DNA of 64,000 nucleotides, from NCBI GenBank assembly GCA_000469685.2, contig LS997563.1, positions 4,537,281 through 4,601,280 of the forward strand, read 5' to 3'. Position 1 is the first letter of the stretch; every line of letters starts with the position of its first letter. The stretch comes from Haemonchus contortus (Eukaryota > Nematoda > Chromadorea > Rhabditida > Trichostrongylidae). This document shows, piece by piece, positions 1 to 12,545 of the stretch. The notes under the pieces were generated by a model, which saw only the letters and a list, made by a program, of their open reading frames with translations, was not told the origin of the DNA and searched no databases. Position numbers and translations under genes: made by a program.

Positions 1-1806
1 GAACAGCTCGATGACTTATTGAAGCTAGAGATGAGCGACGGCCTCATGAAAACCGTCATTCAGCTTGTGAAGGTATGTTTGGTGCTTTTTACGTTTGTGC
101 TATTTCATTTTCACTAATTTGTCCGTTTGATATTCCACTTTTTTCTCTCAATTTACTTTTTAGTTATGTGGGCGGCACTTGGATGCTTCAACCGTGACGG
201 AACCGCAGATGAACCAACTGCTTACGAAAATGGTAGCGTTTGCGAAAGGGCATCCGCAGCTTAGCGAGTGAGTCATCTGTTTGTTGGTCTTCTCATCCAT
301 TTAGAAGGTGTAATTGATCGCTTGTTTTTTCAGAATGGTCAAATCTCAAATCATGAGTGTGGTTGAAATGCGAAAAAACGCATGGGGATTGAATATGCGT
401 GGAAATGGCCATTCTGAATCGGTTCCATCTTCGTCTTCGCGACCTGTATCACACGTCGATAGCGGTGTCATTATTGGTGAAGATGGTGCCGCACTAGAAC
501 TCAATGAAGAAGAGCGCTCGTTCCTGGAATCGCAGTTCAACGCAATGGACGGTATGCAATCTAGTAGGAGAATGATCTTTTTTATATATACTTTCGATGT
601 ATAGGTTTGGACGAGGTTGATCAAGACCAGTCATTTGACGAACAAGAAGTTCTCAAGGACTTCGGGGACTTCGTCAAGGAAGAAGAGGTATAGGCTTTTA
701 CTTGAATTTTATCGTTCGAGTTTCGACATTTGGTGCTGCTAACTTGCTTTGTATGTCTCCGGTCAGGGGCATAATGTGGGAGTAGGAATGTCTTCCATGA
801 AAAGGAGTGGGTTGCCAATAGGGGGCGGTAGCTTCAAACTAGTGGTGTCCTTTTTCACTCCTCATGATCATATCCTCTTTGCCATACAGGAACGCTAAAT
901 TTTGCTAACTCTGGAAATCACAGTCTGAATGCGCTGGAAAGGCTCCATTGATTAGTCTACTTCGAGGGTTTTTTCACATGATATTGATAATTAACTACGT
1001 AATTGGATGAAATCGGGCTTTACAAGACATTCTTAAAAACTAGGTATCGCCGGATATCAACTGTGTACGGCACTTTGATTTTAAGTTGATACTTTCCATT
1101 TACAGTAATAAGCTAATACTTCAGATTTATTCATATCTATATCTATAGACCTTTTCTCTTTATCATTCTCGATTGCGCTCGGGCTCGCTTGCTCCCTGTT
1201 TCAGTTTCTGCTCAGTTCTACAGCCACACTTTTCATAACTTCGGGCACACTTCACTGGCATATAGACCTTATTTAATAACTATGTAAGTGTACGAGTCAC
1301 GAAGATAACTTGGCCCATAGTAACTTCGCTACTGGCTTGCTTTGTTAACGTCGCCTCACCCATCGGGCCACCCTCGTCGCGTTTTAACGATGCGCAAAGC
1401 ATTTGGTGTTCCGTTCGTCTTTATGCACCCGAATGAGGTTGTGTATTCATGAGATTGAAGTTCAATCATTTAGTTCATTTCATTGGATGATGTCTAAAGT
1501 TTCAAGGCTCGTTAAGAGCTTTTATTTGTATGATCTTGTTCTATTTTTCTGCTTTCAAGTGCTACGTTACTCAAGAACTTTCTTGCTAGTTAAAGATTTA
1601 GTACTTTTTGTTTGGGAGAAACTTTTTATCCGGATTAGCTCTCTGAACTGTAACCTATTTCCTAATGCATGATTTGACTTATTATTGTGTTCGTTCATTG
1701 TCATTAATGTTTATGTTTTCAGGAACGTAAGACGACCTCAATGATGGAAAAGCTGAAAGTGTGCGAAAATGAGAATGAGAATGAGAAGAAGGAGAAGGAT
1801 AACTAA
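1..1806 (+). CDS. 3' end of a MIF4G/HEAT-domain translation-factor-like gene (5' partial)
   Basis: Five exons join in frame: 1-72, 164-267, 334-551, 605-687 and 1723-1806, giving 186 codons and a TAA stop. Every intron is GT..AG and the phases agree. The start lies outside the window. The segment ending in RKNAWG resembles the last helix of MIF4G domains, where eIF4G and PAIP1-type proteins carry an xxxDxRxxxW signature, so a role in mRNA translation in the cytoplasm is inferred. It is followed by a Ser-rich linker, an acidic stretch (NEEERSF...DQDQSFDEQE) and a Lys/Glu/Asn-rich C-terminus (ENENENEKKEKD). The acidic tail would suit a poly(A)-binding-protein interaction motif as in PAIP1, but I cannot prove that. 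The last intron is about 1 kb, long for this gene, and holds nothing recognisable. If it is retained, translation stops at once (GTA TAG after 687). Splicing confidence is high; family assignment is moderate. Confidence 0.72.
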
Positions 1807-4289
1807 AAAGCGGAGGCCTCTACCTCGCCAAAATCACTATTAGTCTATACTAAAACGTCTTCTAATGTTTTCAATTGACCTTCATCATCCGTTTCCAAGT
1901 CTAGTTGTTCATGTCGTCTACCTTAGTTACACTGTTATATCACCACGACACCCACATCACTCGATATATATTGGACGTGTAAACAAATGATCTTGAGGTC
2001 GTCGTGATTATATCTACCAGCTTGATAGGCTATTTACGCCCGACGAGTCATCCTTATAGTCGTGTAAATGTTTTCCTATGTTTTATCTCGTTTTCATTTC
2101 TGACCGGAACATGTACTTGGATGACAAGAGGGCAGAAGAGTCACTTGGGACGAGTACTGCCTTCTGATGAATAAGGACCTTAGAGCTTCTCGAGGTTCCA
2201 AGAAAAAGCATCATATGAAAAGATTAGTGCTGCGTGGGTCAGTAGGGGTGGTACTTTCTACCCGACCGGCGTGCCGTGCTCGCAGTCCTCTGACAGATGG
2301 AGAAATCTCTGCAAGTTTATTAGGATCTTTGGGTACAGATTTTGCTCACAGTTTGAGTAGCGGTCGCTGAAAGTCCTTACGCGAAATCCTCAAAATTAAT
2401 TATTAAGCTTTTTGTGACTTTGTCAAAAGCGATTCATTAATAATCGTTTCGTATGGGATCAAAAAGTGACTCAGCGGATGTTTATGGAATTCCTTCAACT
2501 GGTGGAATGACAAGTGATGGTACAAGAGGGAACAAATCAGCGGCAAATGGTTGAAAAGTGATTGTAAGGGCGGATGGAGTTCTGCCTAAACTTGAATTTT
2601 CAAACTTCAGGTGTTTCTGTAAGTACAATGTGTTCAAAGTAAGTACATGCATAACGGTAGTTCAGAATGGTGGAGCCGTTTTACCACCCGTTGTACTACT
2701 CTACGAGTGGTTGCAAAGGTAAATAGTGTTTTCACCCAGAAAGCCTGAAAACGAATCTGAAAGAATCTGAGGCTTTAAAATTCCACATAAAAGTATCAAC
2801 TCTTGCCAGCACAGCTACGTAAAGGTGTCTCATGACGACGAGTTGGAGTGTTTTTGAGTTTTAAATACTGAATTATTTGGCTTCCTCTTCAACGTTTTCC
2901 TTCTGGAGCGTTTTCATCTTCTTTCGTTTTCAATTTTTTGTATACATTTATACCAATATTTTCACCAGTTTTGAAGGGACTCCTGATATCGATATTAGGG
3001 ATTAAGTTGACGTGATTTCTGCTATAGGAAATGATCCTTACCTTGCGCACTTGCGTAGCTGCTCAGGCACGAGGATGAATTCCCCACATGAGATTGGGCG
3101 AATTCAATTTAGTTCCGATTGAGCTAAGAACTAGTAGAATTCCATATTGGTGCAGACAGCCTGATTCTGGGATGGTTACACCATTCTGTTGCTTCTTCCT
3201 ACTGTTTGAACTTGGAGACGTAATCCACCCATCCGCATCCTTCTATCCCTCCACAGTTGCAGGATTCAGGTTTACCCGATCATGATCTTTCCTATTGGAC
3301 CCTTCATTCTTTGTTGAAGCTCCCAATGATTGTTCGTATTCGAAATTTGCTGGCAATGGTTACTGAGAGTCCGTTTGCTGTAAATTCGTCCCCTTTTTGT
3401 GCAACTGGTTCGAAGGAGTACCTTCAACAGCCGGTTGTGCTTAGTGTTTGGATAAACTCTCGAGTGTAGCCAAGTCGAACCTGATTTCCTCGAATTTACT
3501 ACTAGAATTTTTCACCTATCTATCACATCCAAACCATCTTACCACCTCTTAGTTACGCTACCATTCTGAATCTAGTGGTATATCAGAGGTAGTTCAACTT
3601 AATGCTCGACACTAGATACCCAGACGTGGACGTGGTTATTGAAAGTGTTCTTCTATGAATCAAGATAAAAAAGAGCAGTACCGAACAAGCAGGACTTCTT
3701 GAACGAAGATGAGATTTTGTTGAAGCCAGCTCGGTTGTTTTTTCATGACCTCATCTTAGGTCGATATGTATTCATGCAGCCTGTGAATTCCAAAATAAAC
3801 AGAAACTGGAGGTCAGATGATAAGTAGAGAGGCTTATCAGCATATTTGAATTGTAAGATTGCAGAATTTCTAGTTCATGTAGTTGGACAGCCAATAGTTC
3901 TTCTCACCTGTTCCCTTTGTGTCCGTTAGACAACCGAAATCCTAAAACATCTCACTGTGAACGAAAAGTTCTCTCTGTATTCATTTGTGTTAAAGCTAAG
4001 TGGTACAGATACACGGCGCATATCGTTCGTGACGTGACTGTCGCTTTGTTGTCAGCCTGGTCTGTAAACATAGTAAAGTCATGAAAGTTGTAAAAAAAAT
4101 CAAAGAAAAAATAAAGGAAATAAGAGCTGGGAAAAAGTTAAGGGAATTACTGCAGTGTGCATGAAACAAACACAAGGAAACAAAACTGATAAGGAATGCA
4201 TAAACACAGACGAGAAAGTGTTCACGACACAGTCGACCGAAATCAGTCACTGCGCTCTAGAGCAAGCAGAGCGCCCAACAGCACTCTCT
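1807..4289. other. intergenic, no gene seen
   Basis: This is the 3' flank of the MIF4G-like gene followed by AT-rich sequence. Short open frames exist (for example 2167-2370 and 3088-3285) but none has consistent splice signals, a recognisable family or a homologous copy elsewhere in the window. I see nothing else. Confidence 0.6.
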
Positions 4290-4390
4290 GGCTACTTTCA
4301 TACTTCGACGTGCGTGCCGGCACGCAGGTGGAAACGGACGTATATGCGAGCGGCGTGCGAGCGGCTATGCGACGGCGGCGCTATCCAAGT

Positions 4391-4447
4391 GTGTGACAGC
4401 AGTCATCCTCGATTTCCGGTATCGATCGGTACCCGCTGCTGTCACAC
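4391..4447. repeat. perfect 12-bp inverted repeat within the MITE
   Basis: GTGTGACAGCAG at 4391-4402 pairs exactly with CTGCTGTCACAC at 4436-4447 across a 33-base loop. It lies inside the larger inverted-repeat element. Confidence 0.75.
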
Positions 4448-4579
4448 GCTTGCGTGCCGGCACGGGTGCTAAGTGGGTTGGGGGGACCACGCGTCGCGGC
4501 AGGCGGCGCGGCACCCTGCCGAAACGGTGTTTAGGGACGTTTCATAGTTTTTTATGTTGTAACTGTGTATTTTTCACCT

Positions 4580-4712
4580 AATTTTAGGAAGGGGGGGGGG
4601 GGGCTCCGGGGTGGGTGAGCCAATTGGACGTCCAACTTTTATCTCATCTCAGCTTTTTACACGAGACAACCATCTCACCCACCCCCGGAGCCCCTCCCCT
4701 TACTAAAAAATA
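4580..4712. repeat. nested foldback with a poly-G arm
   Basis: The left arm (ATTTTAGGAA, then a G-run, then CTCCGGGGTGGGTGAG, ending 4619) pairs with the right arm from about 4674 (CTCACCCACCCCCGGAGCCCC, then CTTACTAAAAAAT). The loop is about 55 bases. A related short motif (CTCACCCACCCCGG) recurs near 17150, so this is probably a dispersed foldback family. Confidence 0.7.
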
Positions 4713-5079
4713 GGTTTTATCGGCTCAGAAGAAGTGTATCCATAATGTGCAAGCATATTGTTTGTTCTGAATCACGAAACACATCAGTACAACCTTACCA
4801 TTCCTTCCCAGACTCAGGCCCTCTACCACATTGCTGGAAAGCGCAGGGTGCCGCGCCGCAGCCGCGCCGAGTGGTCCCCCCCCAACCCACTTAGCACCCC
4901 GGCACGCACGTCGATGTATGGAAGCAGCCTCTCCGTTGAGCGCGTTCATACTTAGCGGCGTTGTGCTCTTTTCTGCTTCTCTGTTGATGTTGATGCCAGT
5001 CGCCGTCCGGTATCGCAGAATAGTCCGATTTCTCACCCTTGAACACCCTACAAGGAAAAGTGAGTCCTTTGATTCCATC

Positions 5080-5162
5080 GGCTGCTTTCAGACCTCGACG
5101 TTCGTCCGTCGCGTGCGTGCTGCGACGGATGGACGGGCGGTCGTTGGAGCCTGAAAGCAACC
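5080..5162. mobile_element. 83-bp hairpin element related to the 4290-4929 MITE
   Basis: The ends GGCTGCTTTCA and TGAAAGCAACC are inverted, and the arms continue inward through CGACG...CGTCCGTCGC. The terminus is the same type as that of the 4290 element. It is short and almost entirely stem. Confidence 0.6.
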
Positions 5163-5342
5163 ATTCGCGAACGTCGAATTATTTACCTTTACCGAAATTC
5201 TTTGAAGAAATCCGATTCTCTCAATGTAACGTTCATTCTTTTTTGATGTATTCTCAAATATTATTGTCTTTGTAAATCAGATGCGGTGATGTGAAAATTT
5301 TACAAACTTGAACTGGGTACATTCACTCTATTCTTGATGGGT

Positions 5343-5534
5343 GCGGCAACCTGCGCGGCGAAATTCGCGGTGATTTAATCGACTCTAGCGCCTAGTATTG
5401 GAGCACAGGTTTCAAGTAGACTGGATAAGTAAGACCAGCTTATGCTACTTACCTATCCCACTTCAAATTTGTGCCCCAAGCATAAGCGCCAGAGTCGTTT
5501 GAATCATCCCGAATTTCGCCGCGCGGTTTGCCGC
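5343..5534. repeat. 190-bp long hairpin (foldback element)
   Basis: The 49-base outer arms (5343-5391 and 5486-5534) are largely complementary, with about nine mismatches. Pairing continues inward (TGGAGCACAGG.. with ..TTTGTGCCCCA, then AAGTAAG with CTTAC), leaving a loop of about 15 bases near 5430-5445. Such a structure is typical of a MITE and could also give a long hairpin transcript. Confidence 0.7.
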
Positions 5535-5780
5535 GTCAATCCAGATTTGGGTGGATGTTGCGTCTCTCGGTTTTCTCGCTTTCGTTTTCATGAATGCCTT
5601 GACTTTGATGGCTCCCCGTCATAATTAAGTCATCTCAAGCTGTTTTAGGTTGTCATCTACGTATTAAAAGTCTTTTTTTTTGTAGCTATCAAAGTTCCAC
5701 TGGTGAAGTGGGTGAAAGTTTGACTTTCCTAGAAATTCGTTGTTCAGGTCAATGACGTGAATATTGGAAATGGCTATGAT

Positions 5781-6044
5781 TCAATGTAGAAGATGAATGA
5801 GTTGTCGCGACGAATTAATCACCGTTTGGCAAAGCGAGTTTTCAGATGATTTGTTAGAATATACTTGAAAAAGTTGTTGTTTGACCCTTTTTAGGTAGGC
5901 AGGTGGGATAAATTGCGGTACCAGATTCATTGCTTTCACGGAGTTCTCTGTAAGTTGTGATACCTGAGTTTTCAGAGAGAAGGAACCGGCATCAGTGTGC
6001 AATATAGATGCTACAACACACAGGACCAATAGTAAGTACTTCAT
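5781..6044 (-). CDS. possible small secreted protein with signal peptide
   Basis: An 87-codon frame starts at ATG (6044, minus strand) and ends with TGA at 5781. Residues 3-14 (YLLLVLCVVASI) are strongly hydrophobic after MK, and HTDAG suits a signal-peptidase site near residue 20. The mature part is mixed, with one Cys near residue 73 and a short PP motif. I do not recognise a family; nematodes encode many such secreted proteins. A GTATCA sequence after codon 27 could be a donor, so the real gene may be spliced and longer. It is single copy here, with no paralog to test constraint. Upstream TTTCTAG could serve as an acceptor. Confidence 0.35.
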   Translation of the reverse strand: MKYLLLVLCVVASILHTDAGSFSLKTQVSQLTENSVKAMNLVPQFIPPAYLKRVKQQLFQVYSNKSSENSLCQTVINSSRQLIHLLH

Positions 6045-7014
6045 TATTCAGCTTACCTAATACTACTGAATGCCTAGAAATTTCTGACATTTCATCACAT
6101 CGAGAAGCGCGGGATGAATGTGCAGTGTTTACAATTAGCCTAATTCATTGGCTCCACGTACCGCTTTCCATAAACCTCGGCATAATTGTATTACTGAGTT
6201 TACTGTTTTCTTGAACTCTTCGAGAGGTTTGTAAATATGTTTTTTGGTAGAAGTTTCAGCGGAATCGCCTTCTTTAGAGCTTGAAAGGATCATAACAATC
6301 CGTGACTATCCGATGAAACGGATCCACCAACATCTAGAACCTTTCATTGTACTTTAGGGATTCTTCGAAACCACCCAGAAAGTGCTGGTACTAACCGGCC
6401 ATTGTCAGCTGGCGTATCTCATCATTCCTAGTCTCCTTACAATCACCTGCGTGTCTGGGGATCTCGTACTTCGGTGAAGTGGTGAAGACGTTTGATCGCA
6501 TAGCCACAGTTTGTTGTGATCCTTTCAGGCTCTGAAGAGGCGGTTCTGCCGAAACGTAGTAACAAAAACAGTCAGTAACTTCAAAACAGTAAACTCAGTA
6601 ATATAATTCACTGAAAATTGAAAAATCTTTTTTATTGTGTAAGAATTCATGCTTTTTTTTCTTGAAACCAGATTATGATTCATTTCAAGAATGCTCGCTC
6701 TCGCTGTCCAGGCAATGAAACTATTGTTGATATCGCTGATGCATCAATTCCAATTCACATCTAACTTACAGGCATTCAAAGGTGGGCACAAAAAATGATT
6801 GCTAAGAAGGTGATGAGCTTTAAAACGGGTAATGGCAGTCTCAAGAGAGCGGACGTTTCTGAGGAAAGGCTGCTAAGTGAAAACTGGAGCTATGTCCGCT
6901 CTCTCGCCCCTTTCATTTTCTCTTCGCCAAGTTCATTTGCGAGGTGTTTACTTTCTTGAATTTTTGCGGCAGTAGGATCAAGTGTAATTAAACAAAGTCA
7001 ACTAACCAATCGTA
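6045..7014. other. intergenic, nothing recognised
   Basis: I see no gene. This is the gap between the possible secreted protein and the start of duplication unit 1. Confidence 0.5.
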
Positions 7015-7210
7015 AGCGTATCAGCAAATCGTAGTGTTCGCAAGGTGTTGTTCCAGCTGTATGGCTACAGCCTGCTACCACTTTCCTCATCAAGTACGGC
7101 CCATCTCGGCTCACAGTTCAGTTATTAGCAGTCGCTGTCGATGTCACTCGCTCTTTGCTCCACCTTCAGATCGGTTTGGCTGTTTTTCTTGTGCTGTGTC
7201 ACAGTGCCGC

Positions 7211-7234
7211 TATTTGCAGTGTGTCAAGCGGTCA
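7211..7234 (+). promoter_or_regulatory. probable trans-splice acceptor and 15-nt 5' UTR of CPQ-1
   Basis: TATTTGCAG ends at 7219, 15 bases before the ATG at 7235. The CPQ-2 copy has TATTTTCAG at the same distance from its ATG. Conservation of the acceptor and of the short leader GTGTCAAGCGG suits spliced-leader addition, which is common in nematodes. Confidence 0.5.
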
Positions 7235-10200
7235 ATGGAGCTGGTCGTTTGCCATCTACTGATCACTGCTCTCGCTTTCACATCTGCATTCCAAACTAAG
7301 GTAAATTTATTCTTCTTTTTTGATTTTTTGATTAATACTTCGGCGTTCCTATAATTGTGCATTTTGGAATGGTTTTCGCTAAAATAACGTTGGTGTCGTT
7401 ACTTTTGACGTTGCTCGTTTACTTTCTTCTCCCAAATATATGCCATCATAGTGGGTGTAAACATAATTGTTGATCATCGAGGTAAAAGAAAACGGAATTG
7501 CTACTGACGTTTCTTTTTTCCGGTTCTCTATTTTTAGTTTTTTCGATACTTTTATACGTTTGCATCATTTCGTATACGTTAGGCCAGAAGCGAGGAAGTT
7601 GCAATATACCAGTAGAAGCCTGCGGATCTTTCCAGAACCTTCTTCACCATGGTGTCACCTTTTACCGATTATCCCATTACCGAGTTGAGTCAAAATTTTA
7701 TCGTCATGGGGTAGCCCCACAATTAATTTATCCCTATAAACCATTACCTACACGTTTTCAGAGGTAGACTAAAAATTGGCATGTTTTATTGATCAAAAAA
7801 GTTAATATTCCACCATCATTCACCTATCGAGTATCCATGGGTTTGTAAAAGTAGCAGGAGTTTGAAGCATCCAATTCCTCATTCAGCTGAGGCTCTGAGA
7901 ACATCATATAATTTATGAACTTAAGTGCTTTCCTCTTTTAGTTGATAGCAACTTCCAAAGTCCTCCTCGACGAGATTATCAATGGACACGACGATTCTTT
8001 GAAATGGTTGGCTGAGTTATGTGATGACTTCGGACCACGAAAAACGGGTTCCGACTCCTTGGAAAAGTGAGTCTTCATGTATACAAGAGCCAAAGAGACT
8101 TTTACTACTGAATCAGGGAATATTTTGTTGTTTGACACAACGTTTTCATTTGAAGTTTAATATTGTTAGAAGGTGTTAAATCTTTGATTCAGTGCAATCG
8201 ATTGGGTAATGGAATCATTGCGAGCAAGTGGTTTTGAAGTCCATTCCGAGCCCGTTCCTGGATTGCCCAATTGGATCCGTGGTGACGACTCGGCATATAT
8301 CATAGGTTATTTCTTCGTTCCCCTTCTTTTTTGTAAGTTCTCTGAAAGAAAAACCTTGTAATCATAGTTATAGCCACTAAGTTGTGTTGAAATGAAAAGA
8401 GTTTATAAATTGTGGCTCTGGTCATTCAAGGCAGCTCATGTAAGAACCCATAACGGATGAATACCTCTCAAAGAAATAGTAACATTTCAATCTGTTTATT
8501 ACCTCCTCTGTTTTGATCAGCTCCTTTTTCCGAGGGAGAACACTCTCTTTACCCGTAAATTCTGGAAGGATTTCGAATTACGTCCTATCAGCAGAAAAGG
8601 GTTCTCCCTGAATCATTTTGATGCTTGACCGGTGGAATTTCGACGTCCATTCAAAGTTGGGCTCTACTGCGTGAGATTATGGTCAACTTATCTTCATAAT
8701 CCCACATCACACAATCCTCATAATCGTTTGTTTGGTTAGCATGTCTGTTTTGGACTTCAGAAAAATCTAGCTGTCATGATATGTAGTTGTACGATGACTG
8801 CTAAGCTACCTAGGCCTCGAATCATGTGGAATTTAGGCTACTTACCTAATGTTTTGCCAAATTCACAGGCGAGTTCAAGCATTTTCACCACATCGTTTCT
8901 GAAGCACTGTATCGAAAATTGAACTGTTTCATTGAGATCCTCTTGAACAACATATAGAGCATAGAACTTTCCTACTGAAAATATTTGGTAAGTTAGTGAA
9001 TCATTTTTGCATCGAATAGGCTAGTGTTGTGCTGCGATACCACCGCTTATCGGTTCGCTTTCCTTCGTGCAACGTCGTCGTTTCGAATCGATTTCAAGTG
9101 GTACTCATTAAGAATCTGTTCTCCGAGAATGTTTTTCGAAATTCATGTGAAGTAGCTGGGAAATTCGCGAGTAAACGTTTTTTTCTAAATATGCGGATTT
9201 GTCAACTTGAACGAGTTGTCCCAGGAAAGTCCCATTTGTGGAAACTCTTTGCACTTTTTTCTTTGCCAGATGTAAGCTATTCAGAGAAAATGGGTAGATT
9301 TCAACAAATACATTGAAAAAAAGATCTTTCTGATGTAGACTTCTTCTACACCTCATTTATTTCACCCTCATCACCCCCAGGAAGCCGACTGACGCGCGCA
9401 CATGATGAGCCTGGTGCCAGTTAACTCACTTCGCCAAGTATGAACAACTGGCTGGCTCCTGCGATTTGACGCATGGATCATGGATTCAAACATGACAAAA
9501 ATTCCTTTTGCACGGCTTTCGTTAAGGAATCTCCTATATTTCAATTATGCTGACACAGGACATAACTGAATTCTTTTGCAAATTTACAGATTTTTTTTTT
9601 GAAATGAACTTCTTTAGAGCCACGGCAGCACAAACTCAACATATTAGCCATTGATGGGTCTCCTCCAGGTCTAGTTGAAGGTCAAGTTGTTGTTATACGG
9701 GAAATAGAAGAGTTGAAGGTAATTTCTAATTTGTATTGTTACCAAAAGTCGTGCGAATCTTTTACAGAACAAAAAAGTCAAAGGGAAGATCGTCGTTACT
9801 GCCCAGAATTGGACCACCTATGGCAATGCAGTGAAATACCGACAGCTTGCCAAAGAGGTAGCGAAGCGAGGAGGGCTGGCATTACTGGCGAAGTCGGCTG
9901 CACCGATGTCTCTCTACACAGCTCATACGGGAGCAGGAGCTCGGGGTGTGTGTTTTTCTTGTACCTTTTTTGCAGTCTCGTTGGTAGAGACTGCAAAGCG
10001 CATCTTGCTGGACTCTCACCCCTTCTCAGTTCGTCTGCTACTTCCCTCGTCCCCAGCTTCATCATCTTGCTTCACATTGAATGAGAGGAATTGTTTTCTT
10101 AATGTTGAGTGATCTATTGAGCAGACTGTTGTGGGTTCCCGTAGGCTCGTAGGACGTCAAAGATTTCTTTCCCGTTACTGATGCAGGCAGATGGCACTAT

Positions 10201-12545
10201 GAGAAACACTTTTCACGACAATGGCGAGCCCTCAACTCAGTACTCTATTTTATTGCTCTCTAATCGGAAACGAAAAAGGCTCGACATCGCTCGAGGAGCA
10301 CCACCTACATTTTATATCTCTATAACAGAGTTCTCCACAAAATAGTTCTTCACTGGAACAGTCTCAATTGCTAGCTACGTAGCCTGAGCAGTCCCATTTG
10401 GGAATTGTGGAGACAACACACCCGTAAAAGGATTGAAAGCATAAAGTTTTTGATTATGAATAGAGTTCAAATTCACTTGTTCTTTTTAGGCTCTCCCATT
10501 CCGGCAGCATGTTTGACCAGTGAAGAAGCAGAAATGATTTCGAGGTGGTATGATAGGAAAAAGAAAGTGATAGTCAGGCTAAATATCACATCCGCCGAGT
10601 CTCCCGAAAAAGTCATTAGCCGAAATGTCGTTTTCGAAATTAAAGGTTGATTCTTATGCTAGATCTGAGCTTTCATAACAGCAACCGACATTTCTTCTCT
10701 GTAGGCTCTACCAATCCTGATGAAATCGTGCTCTTGTCGGCTCATATTGACTCCTGGGATGTTGGTCAGGGTGCTCTGGATGACGGCGGTGGCATGGCAG
10801 CCATGAGAGCTGCAATGTTGGCCATAAAACGGCTTTCCGAAGTCAATCCTGATTTCAAACCGAAAAGGTGAGTTCATTTGTTTACAAGTGCGACAGTTAT
10901 TAGCTGTTTATATGAGAGCAAGCATCGTCGCAGTTCCATTAGATTCAGTTCGTTCCATAACTAATGCTTAGCTGGGGAACTGGTCTATCTTATTACTTAC
11001 TTCAACCCAAAAGACCAAAACCAATTATTGGCGGGCAACATACTTGATCTCAGGGGTTTCAAAGTACATTGCAAAAAGATTGCCCTTACTGTTGCAGGTA
11101 TTCGGTCCTCTTTTTGTTGTGTCAAGTGTTCTTCCGTAATTAATGCTATCGTAGGAGCTAGTTTCAGAACTATACGTGGGATATTCTGGACGGCCGAGGA
11201 ACAAGGAACTCTTGGATCCTCCCACTACTTTCATGACCATTCAAACAGAAATGAACGTTTTGTATTCGCATCGGAGAGCGATCAAGGAGCATTTCGACCA
11301 TGTAATTATCGATCCAGATTACGGTATCAAGGCGACAGACGACATGTGCGTAATTTCTGAAACCCATCTTTTTCAGCTAAGTGAAATTGTGTTGTTGCTT
11401 TCAGAAATCGCTGATTGAGCAAATAGTGCTGTTGATGAATGCAAACGGAGTCCCGTTACGAGTTCAGAATAGCAGTGATCAGGTGAGTGCGAAATCAGGT
11501 TCCTTTTATATGCTGGTGGTGATGTGCTACTGTATCCCGTACAGCTTTTTCGCCTTCTATTTTCGTTGGCTTTTCTTAACTAAAACAGATATTAATACAC
11601 TTCTCAGCAAAAACAAGAGTAGTGGCAAAGGTAGACTTGTACGGGTGACGATTATTCTTCCATAGGTACTGGGAAATGTGGTGAACGGTATCACAACAGC
11701 TTGGAATTATTAATTCAAAAATGGCTTATTTCTACACTCAACAAAATTTACTTACTGAAATTTACCTACAGGTTGACATAACATACTTTGCTAATGCTGG
11801 AATCCCTTCAGTGAACTACGAGTCCGATAAAGGTAAGCTTTAACGAATTGTCTACAGTGATCTTCTTTAGTGATTTTCTTCATAAAATCCACAAACTCAG
11901 CCAGTAATTTTTATTGTTAATCCTCCACGAAAAATCTGTGGGAAAGCAATGCATAGCGCTGCCAGATACCCCGCGAAAGAGTAGAGTTCAGTCCATATGT
12001 TTGGTGATTTGAACTAGAAATTGTATATGCAAAGAAGGAATGGGTTATGTTGGATGGTAATTTGAGGATTTGAAGAAATCACTGTGATTTATCCTGTTTT
12101 GTTTTTTCTATTTCCTCTAATTCTCCTTGAAATTCATCCGAGAACTGCCCAAGAAATTTTCTTACCAAATTGTAGGGCTTCCAGTGGATGCGCTGTGAAA
12201 CATGTGACCATTTTGCTGGAACAGTATTGGTAACCACTTCTGAGTGTCTTGTCCTTCCCTAATAATGTGGGCCCTGAAGTATTAGATGTAGGCTGCCCGG
12301 TCATCGGGTTTTGAGACCTGATGAAGCTTTCATGAAGTTTTCTAGCGATAATCGTGCAAGATCGCCGATTCCCCGTCTGGGTGGAAGTTTGTCTGTTCAA
12401 CTACTATTCAGGAAACGACTACTATTTCAACTTTCACCACTCCAATGCAGATTACGTGTCAATATTCAAAGAAGATGATATCAAGTACACGGCTGCCATA
12501 TTCGCCGTCTTAGCCCACAACATTGCCAATATGGAAGAATGGTAG
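7235..12545 (+). CDS. carboxypeptidase Q-like secreted M28 metallopeptidase, copy 1 (CPQ-1)
   Basis: Eleven exons: 7235-7300, 7942-8066, 8193-8305, 9618-9718, 9768-9945, 10490-10645, 10705-10867, 11168-11345, 11405-11482, 11772-11832 and 12412-12545. They give 450 aa with no internal stop. Residues 1-18 form a signal peptide. Family M28 cleaves dipeptides or N-terminal residues using two zinc ions; mammalian CPQ acts in lysosomes and plasma. Metal and catalytic residues by family motif are H260 and D272 (SAHIDSWD...ALDDGGG), E311 as base and E312 (WTAEEQG), D339 (ASESD) and H416 (FNFHHS). NWT and NIT are possible N-glycosylation sites. Length is close to human CPQ (about 472 aa). The final metal motif is HHSNADY where the family usually has D-T. 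Start chosen for the signal peptide and the upstream acceptor. Confidence 0.93.

Larger units (their letters stand above)
4290..4929. mobile_element. MITE-like element with 31-bp terminal inverted repeats
   Basis: The first 31 bases (4290-4320, starting GGCTACTTTCATAC) and the reverse complement of the last 31 (4899-4929) match at 28 positions. The interior is GC-rich and contains no open frame of interest. It carries a perfect 12-bp hairpin (4391-4402 with 4436-4447) and a nested foldback (4580-4712). A segment near 4452-4526 resembles the inverted interior of the right end, suggesting rearrangement or nested insertion. No clear target-site duplication was found, so the superfamily is undecided. 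Confidence 0.7.
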
